NCBI GenBank assembly: GCA_034429215.1
Contig: DAOUGI010000089.1
Span: forward strand, 1-64,000
Direction of reading: 5' to 3'
From: JAFGOG01 sp034429215
GTDB lineage: Bacteria > Chloroflexota > Anaerolineae > JAAYZQ01
Length of the DNA stretch: 64,000 bases
Position numbers and translations under genes: made by a program. Positions 59,465-64,000 of the stretch are shown piece after piece; the stretch's first letter is position 1; every line of letters starts with the position of its first letter. Under the pieces are notes generated by a model that saw only the letters and a program-made list of their open reading frames with translations, did no database searches and had not been told where the DNA came from.

Positions 59465-60295
59465 CTAATCCGCCGGAAGAAAACCGTACTTGGCCAGGAT
59501 CGCCTGCCCCTGGCTCGAGATCACCATCTCGACAAACGCCTTGGCTAGCTCCGGCTGCGCCGCGTCGCTTACCGCAGCGATCGGGTAGGTCGCGACCGCG
59601 TTCAATGCATCTGGAATATCCAGGCGTCCGACCTTGCCGGCGTTGTCCAGGCTGATATCGGTAAGGTACACGAGGCCGGCATCAGCCTCTCCCAGCACGA
59701 CCTTGGTCAAAACCGATTTGACGTTGTCCTCGTATGAAACGACATTCTTCAGCACGCCATCCTTGAACGCGGTCCCGAAAGCCGCGTCCTGGACCGCCTT
59801 GTCGAGGAACTCTATCGAGTACTTGCCTACCGGCACTTCCGCCGCCGCGAGCACCAGCTTCAGGCCGGGATTGGCCAGGTCCTGTAGCTTGACGAGCCCG
59901 GCTGGGTTGTCTGTGGGGTAGACGGCCACCAGCTTGTTGCGGGCAAAGGTCTTTTGGCTGCCGTCGGCGACCCGCCCGGCTGCGATGGCATTGGTCATCT
60001 CTTTGGTGTTGGCGCTGGCAAACACGTCGGCCGGCGCCCCCTCGCCAAGCTGCCCCGCCAAAGCCTGTGAACCGGCCAAGTTTAAGGCGACCTTGACACC
60101 CGGATGGTCTGCCTCGAATTGCTGCCCGATTTCGGTGAATGCCTCCGTCAAAGAAGCTGCAGCAAACACCGTCAGTGTGCCGGACGCCAGGGCCTGAGTG
60201 GGTGCAGGCTGCGTCGGCGCGACGGTGGGCGTGGCGCCACATCCTGTCACAAGAGCGAGGCAAACGGCTAGCAACAAGAAAACTCTGATGCGCAT
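59465..60295 (-). CDS. modA: Molybdate-binding lipoprotein
   Basis: This 276-residue binding protein has a signal peptide ending in LVTGC (Cys19), then LTVFAAASLTEAFTEIGQQF with the Ser ligand positions, AGSQALAGQLGEGAPADVF with the oxyanion site, and VLGEADAGLVYLTD. It belongs to the ModA family and delivers molybdate or tungstate to ModB. The ATG at 60295 is right after AAGGAGATACAAAG. Its promoter and PadR-type operator lie at 60347-60399. Confidence 0.93.
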   Translation of the reverse strand: MRIRVFLLLAVCLALVTGCGATPTVAPTQPAPTQALASGTLTVFAAASLTEAFTEIGQQFEADHPGVKVALNLAGSQALAGQLGEGAPADVFASANTKEMTNAIAAGRVADGSQKTFARNKLVAVYPTDNPAGLVKLQDLANPGLKLVLAAAEVPVGKYSIEFLDKAVQDAAFGTAFKDGVLKNVVSYEDNVKSVLTKVVLGEADAGLVYLTDISLDNAGKVGRLDIPDALNAVATYPIAAVSDAAQPELAKAFVEMVISSQGQAILAKYGFLPAD

Positions 60296-60346
60296 TCTTT
60301 GTATCTCCTTTGATCGACAGATTTGGGTCCGGGGCTCACATTCTGA

Positions 60347-60399
60347 GTATTCACACTCTGAATACAAGTCCAGTATACCTCGTTTCCATCTGCTGTCAA
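60347..60399 (-). promoter_or_regulatory. modA promoter with PadR operator candidate
   Basis: On the minus strand TTGACA (60394-60399), 16 bases, TATACT (60372-60377), then a perfect inverted repeat GTATTCA-N5-TGAATAC (60347-60365) across the expected start site. The same operator is found at the padR promoter. Confidence 0.8.
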
Positions 60400-60462
60400 C
60401 TTCCAGGAGAGCCAATGCCCTTCCTCGCTCTCGATTCTCGCTTGGCGAGCCCATCGCTCCTG

Positions 60463-61011
60463 CTAGCCTGTCAAAGCCGTCCGCCCATTGGGCAGGACCT
60501 CGAGACACCGATCCAGCCAGCGGATCACAGCTTCCATCTGGCCCTGGCGAAACTCGTGCACCAACCGCCGGAATCCATTCTCTGCCGTCACTGCCGCCTG
60601 CCCAAAGCGGTCCGCCTGCTCGCGGCAAACCGCCCTCTGCGCCGCGACGAGCTGCTCGACGCCCGGTAACGACAGCCGGTCAAACAGGTAGAGCCGCAGC
60701 AAAAACTCGACGCGAATCAGACGAAGATAGGGGGTCGGCTGCCGGAGCCAGTGGAGAAACACTTCCTGTCCCTCCTCCGTCACATGGTACACCTTGCGCG
60801 GCGGCCGGTTGGACTGCGGTTCTGTTTGGGCGACGACCAGCCCGGCCTCCTGCAACTGCTTGAGCTGGGCGTAGAGTTGGCTGAGCCCAATCTGCCACAC
60901 GCCTCCTAGGTCCTGTTCCAGCTCTTGGTATAGCTCATAGCCATGCTTAGGCCCAGACATTAACAAGCCCAGAAGCACAGGGTGGGCCCAACTATCGTCT
61001 GCGTGAGGCAT
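60463..61011 (-). CDS. PadR family transcriptional regulator
   Basis: This 182-residue PadR protein has a winged helix (HPVLLGLLMSGPKHGYELYQ; IGLSQLYAQLKQLQEAGLVV; RKVYHVTEEGQEVFL) and a C-terminal helical dimerisation domain (VEFLLRLYLFDRLSLPG). It probably represses its own gene and modAB, judging from the shared operator; in the family, inducers are phenolic acids or unknown ligands, here perhaps molybdate or a cofactor-derived signal. The ATG at 61011 is used since the next upstream in-frame start lies inside the promoter. It reads toward modA. Confidence 0.9.
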   Translation of the reverse strand: MPHADDSWAHPVLLGLLMSGPKHGYELYQELEQDLGGVWQIGLSQLYAQLKQLQEAGLVVAQTEPQSNRPPRKVYHVTEEGQEVFLHWLRQPTPYLRLIRVEFLLRLYLFDRLSLPGVEQLVAAQRAVCREQADRFGQAAVTAENGFRRLVHEFRQGQMEAVIRWLDRCLEVLPNGRTALTG

Positions 61012-61039
61012 GGTCACGATCCCTTTCTCACTCTTTGGA

Positions 61040-61093
61040 TATTCACACCACGAATAGCAGAGCACATTATAGCCCTGAATCTGGATTTGTCAA
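61040..61093 (-). promoter_or_regulatory. padR promoter with operator candidate
   Basis: On the minus strand TTGACA (61088-61093), 16 bases, TATAAT (61066-61071), then TATTC-N7-GAATA (61040-61056). Spacing and operator position equal those at modA. Confidence 0.8.
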
Positions 61094-61102
61094 TTGCTCA
61101 AA

Positions 61103-62431
61103 TCAGATTGCGCCTAGATCTCGACAATCCAGGAGCACCCTTTTCGCAGGCCTGCAAAGCTCCCGGCAGTTGCACTCTTGAATCTTCAGCCTGACATCTA
61201 GGTGCCCGGCTAATCTCCACGCCGGCACACAGTCCAATGCGCGCCGAATGGCTGCCAGGGCTGCGCCCCGCGTTCCAGGCGCCACCTGGACATCGAGGTG
61301 CAGGCAGTTCCGATCCCCCTCGCGGGTGACAGCCGCCGAAAAATCCAAAACCGTCTCTATCGGAAAGAGCGCATCGTCCAGATCGGCCATGCTCAAGTGC
61401 AGGCCTTCGTCCACCGCCACCTGCCCGGCGATCCGATCCCTGATCGGCTTCATCGTCTTCAACGCCGTGCCGCAGGGACAGCGACTCGGAAGGAATCGGC
61501 TGAGGTCTCCGGTGCGATAGCGGATCAGCGGCATGCCTCGCCGCGTGAGCGTGGTCAAGACTACTTCCCCCTCTTCGCCGTCTGCCAGCGGCTGGCCGGT
61601 GTCAGGGTCGACGATCTCGAAATACAGGTCTGCCTCCCGCAGGTGGTAACCTCGGTGGGCCTGGCACTCGACGCCGCCGCCCAGCCCCATTTCGGTCATG
61701 CCATAGTGGTTGTACACCTCACAGCCCCACGCCTGCTCGACAGCGGCAGCGATGGCGCCGGGTACGTGATCGGTGGTCAGCAGCACGTTCTTGAGCTTGA
61801 GCGGCGCCGGCCTGCCGTGGTCGTCCCGGTACCTGGCCAGCGCCAGAACCTGCGTGGGAATGCCGACCAAAGCGTTCGCCCCTTCTCGGGTGATCACCTC
61901 CAGCGTCTGGGCCGCATCCCGCACCGGGCCGTGCTTAATGCCCAGGACGCCCAGGCGTCCCAGCCCGATCGCCAGCAAATCGCCCACGCTGCCCGGCCTT
62001 TCCCCCGGCAACAGGATCAGGACCCGGTCGCCGGCCTCAACCATCGTAGACATCCCCACCTGAAAGAAATCGATCGTCAGCTCTTGGTCATCTCGGGTAA
62101 AGTACAGCCGTTTTGGCTTGCCCGTGGTCCCCGAGCTATCGAGTGTGACGACGCGGTGGATCTCTCCCTGCGAGACGCACAAGAACGGCAGCGCGTCCTC
62201 GCACATCTCCTCGGCTGTGGTAAAAGGGAACCTCGCCAGGTCGGCGAGGCAGGATAGGTCGGCGGGTGCAGCGGCCAGGTGCTTGCGGTAGAAACCGCTT
62301 TTCTCTCTGACCAGGTGCAATGTTTCGCGCAGCTTTTGTAGCTGATAGGCCTCGATGGCCGCTCGGGTCGCCCGCCCGCCATCCTGGGCGATCTTGGTCG
62401 CGATCCAGGGGTCCAGGGGTGTGAGCCTCAT
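61103..62431 (-). CDS. AMP-dependent acyl-CoA ligase-like protein, DVU_1553 type
   Basis: This 442-residue protein of the PaaK-like AMP-forming family has VTLDSSGTTGKPKRLYFTRDD (P-loop), NHYGMTEMGLGGGVECQ and EGEVVLTTLTRRGMPLIRYRTGDL. Substrate side is not readable. A short Cys-rich tail (QECNCRELCRPAKR) is unusual for PaaK. It most resembles the DVU_1553 AMP-ligase in clusters with radical SAM and CGCAxxGCC proteins. Its ATG overlaps the stop of the radical SAM gene. Confidence 0.85.
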   Translation of the reverse strand: MRLTPLDPWIATKIAQDGGRATRAAIEAYQLQKLRETLHLVREKSGFYRKHLAAAPADLSCLADLARFPFTTAEEMCEDALPFLCVSQGEIHRVVTLDSSGTTGKPKRLYFTRDDQELTIDFFQVGMSTMVEAGDRVLILLPGERPGSVGDLLAIGLGRLGVLGIKHGPVRDAAQTLEVITREGANALVGIPTQVLALARYRDDHGRPAPLKLKNVLLTTDHVPGAIAAAVEQAWGCEVYNHYGMTEMGLGGGVECQAHRGYHLREADLYFEIVDPDTGQPLADGEEGEVVLTTLTRRGMPLIRYRTGDLSRFLPSRCPCGTALKTMKPIRDRIAGQVAVDEGLHLSMADLDDALFPIETVLDFSAAVTREGDRNCLHLDVQVAPGTRGAALAAIRRALDCVPAWRLAGHLDVRLKIQECNCRELCRPAKRVLLDCRDLGAI

Positions 62432-63813
62432 ACAGCCTTTCCTTCGCCCCGGTACAGGGGCCGGCCTTCCCGGCTGGTCAGGTTATAGGCACAGAAAGGG
62501 ATGGTCCGCCCGTCAGGGGCCACGGTGTGGATGCAGCAATCCCGCAGCCGGTCCAGGTCAAGCGTCCACGCATCTTGGAACACCATGCCCGAGATGCAAA
62601 AAGCATGGGTCTGGGCGCGGGCCAGAAGGATGTCCCAGGCGCCCAAGCTCGGCCCTTCTCTGGCCCGGCTGGCAGATGCTTCGCCCGTCTCGGGATGCGA
62701 CCAGTAGCGGGCGGTGAATTCCCGTGTCTTGGCCGCTCCCTCTTCTGCCCGTTCAGGCTGGCAGCAGCAGCTCGACTGGGCCTTGTGGCGCGTCCAGGGC
62801 AGCAAGCTCCCGTCCGGCATGATTAAGAAGTTGGCGTGGAACGAGCAGACGGCATTCTCACAGCCCGACGGTCTGAAAGCCTGGCGAGAGATGAGCCCAT
62901 TGGTCTGTGCCTCGACGGCGCGGATGACCTCCGGGACGGTCACCCGGTCCTGGTCTGTGGGGCTTGACGGGTAGCGGCCAAAGTAGCTGACCGGCTGAAA
63001 GTGGACGCCGCGCACCGCCGGTGACTGCCCCAGGGCAAAGAGGACGATGTCGCCGATCTTGTCAGTGTTGACGCCCGGCACCAACGTCGGTACCAGGACC
63101 ACGCCCAGCCCAAACTTGGCACTGCGCTCGATGGCTAGGCACTTGTCATTCAGCAGTCGCCGCCCGCGCAAGGTAGCGTAGATCTGGTTCTCCGTGCCAT
63201 CGAACTGCATAAAGACCGACGACAACCCTGCCTCCTGCAGCCGCTGCACATAGGTCGCATCCCGGGCAAAGCGCAGGCCGTTGGTGTTGACCTGGATGAA
63301 CTCAAAGCCGAGTGAGCGCCCAAGCGCCACGATCTCGGGCAAGTCGTCCCGCAGGCAGGGCTCGCCGCCCGAAAGCTGGATGTTGTACGGGCCGCCGGCG
63401 TCGAGCAGGCGGCGATACCAACTCTCAACAAGCTCGATAGATGGGTCTGTCCCATAACCGCCGGCCGAGCTGGCAAAACAGTAGGCGCAGCCCAAATCGC
63501 AGCGCTGCGTCACCTCCAACAAGGCTGTACAAGTCTGCTGGCGGTGATCGGGGCACAGGCCACAGTCAAACGGGCAGCCCTGTTCGACCGCTGTGCCCGG
63601 ATTCTGTGGATAGGTTGGGATCTTGGGCCGCACCCACGAGGTGTAAGCGGGCTCGCCGCGCCACAGGATGGTTTCAAAACGGCCGTGCTCCGGGCACTCC
63701 TTCTGGAGGTAAATATCCTGCCCACGGGCAACTCGCCGGGCCGGGATCCTGCCCAGGCATTCAGGGCAAACGCTCTCGGTAGAGCCCAGGACCGTTTCCC
63801 GATCGGGGCTCAT
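62428..63813 (-). CDS. Radical SAM protein of the TrsS-like group
   Basis: This 461-residue protein has the 4Fe-4S motif QRCDLGCAYCFASS (CxxxCxxC) near residue 110, SGGEPCLRDDLPEIVALG (GGE) and an N-terminal zinc-ribbon-like CPECLGRIPARRVARGQ with KECPEHGRF. More Cys pairs follow (ENAVCSFHAN; SCCCQP; DCCIH), so it probably carries extra clusters. It resembles the radical SAM proteins named TrsS, which lie with DVU_1553-type ligases and CGCAxxGCC proteins. It overlaps both neighbours by ATGA. Confidence 0.85.
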   Translation of the reverse strand: MSPDRETVLGSTESVCPECLGRIPARRVARGQDIYLQKECPEHGRFETILWRGEPAYTSWVRPKIPTYPQNPGTAVEQGCPFDCGLCPDHRQQTCTALLEVTQRCDLGCAYCFASSAGGYGTDPSIELVESWYRRLLDAGGPYNIQLSGGEPCLRDDLPEIVALGRSLGFEFIQVNTNGLRFARDATYVQRLQEAGLSSVFMQFDGTENQIYATLRGRRLLNDKCLAIERSAKFGLGVVLVPTLVPGVNTDKIGDIVLFALGQSPAVRGVHFQPVSYFGRYPSSPTDQDRVTVPEVIRAVEAQTNGLISRQAFRPSGCENAVCSFHANFLIMPDGSLLPWTRHKAQSSCCCQPERAEEGAAKTREFTARYWSHPETGEASASRAREGPSLGAWDILLARAQTHAFCISGMVFQDAWTLDLDRLRDCCIHTVAPDGRTIPFCAYNLTSREGRPLYRGEGKAV

Positions 63814-64000
63814 CCCCCGGTTGCTCCAAGTTCGTAGGCGTTACCCTGTAGCAGTTCCTTCACCTTCTCCCATGTCCCCGCTATGATACCAGGGCAGCGC
63901 ACCTGCTTGTTCATGGGAGAACCGTCCAGGATCGTTTCGCAGCGGATTCCACCATAGAGCGCCCCATATTCCTCGGTGAACCACTCCACCAGGTCGCGGA
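63810..64000 (-). CDS. CGCAxxGCC-type protein, C-terminal part
   Basis: The frame enters from the right edge; 62 residues are visible, with VEWFTEEYGALYGGIRCETI and QVRCPGIIAGTWEKVKELLQ. This matches the C-terminus of C-GCAxxG-C-C family proteins seen next to TrsS-like radical SAM genes (DVU_1555 type). These bind a metal or Fe-S centre via their cysteines. The stop overlaps the radical SAM ATG. Confidence 0.7.
   Translation of the reverse strand, partial: RDLVEWFTEEYGALYGGIRCETILDGSPMNKQVRCPGIIAGTWEKVKELLQGNAYELGATGG

Noticed and set aside
1..64000. CRISPR arrays, tRNA, rRNA or prophage genes
   Set aside because: None found by reading; no regular spacer repeats, tRNA cloverleafs, integrases or phage structural genes are visible.

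Overview
The window is 64 kb of GC-rich bacterial chromosome, probably from a member of the Chloroflexota close to Anaerolineae. This is inferred from gene content: giant MalT-like LuxR and BTAD-type ATPase regulators, secreted proteins ending in a YLPL motif, and a mix of a sugar ABC operon, ACR3/ArsP arsenic genes and molybdopterin genes. There is no rRNA, tRNA, CRISPR array, complete insertion sequence or prophage. Most genes are on the minus strand.

Region by region: (1) 1-2.9 kb holds the start of a membrane nucleotide cyclase and a DUF885 hydrolase. (2) 2.9-12.97 kb is one minus-strand pentose operon: LacI regulator, an L-arabinose/L-fucose isomerase-family enzyme, a YtfQ-type binding protein, a double ATPase, two permeases, ribulokinase and ribulose-phosphate 4-epimerase. 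This is import plus isomerase-kinase-epimerase conversion to xylulose-5-phosphate. (3) 13-20 kb carries membrane proteins, an acetyltransferase, a CarD-RRM-cold shock group, a DUF7000 protein and a secreted multiheme cytochrome. (4) 20-34.5 kb has two modules of the same design. Each has a MalT-like LuxR regulator, a terminator, a promoter with identical geometry and a shared upstream box, and an operon containing a paralogous small protein. Between them lie a MITE-like element and a gene ending in an effector-associated-like domain.

(5) 34.6-44.5 kb is an unusually thiol-rich arsenic island. ArsR, an ArsP/DUF318 permease, four small thioredoxin-fold proteins, thioredoxin, two CcdA/DsbD-type membrane proteins (one carrying three thioredoxin modules), an ArsC phosphatase-fold reductase, an ACR3 pump and a candidate selenoprotein (in-frame UGA followed by a hairpin) lie in one direction. 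A broken HgcA/CFeSP-like corrinoid protein fragment lies at its end. (6) 44.6-55 kb encodes secreted proteins (two with YLPL tails), a GVYG-repeat surface protein and a 1303-residue BTAD/AAA/TPR regulator that also has a C-terminal winged helix.

(7) 55.2-64 kb is a molybdenum-cofactor neighbourhood: SufU-like, XdhC and MoeA-like proteins, a well-formed Moco riboswitch with terminator in front of an unknown small gene, ModA/ModB, a PadR regulator whose apparent operator occurs at both its own promoter and that of modA, and an AMP-ligase/radical SAM/CGCAxxGCC cluster of the DVU_1553/TrsS type. The strongest candidates for undescribed biology are the selenoprotein and thiol-rich arsenic island, the gene under the Moco riboswitch, the twin MalT modules and the YLPL tail.
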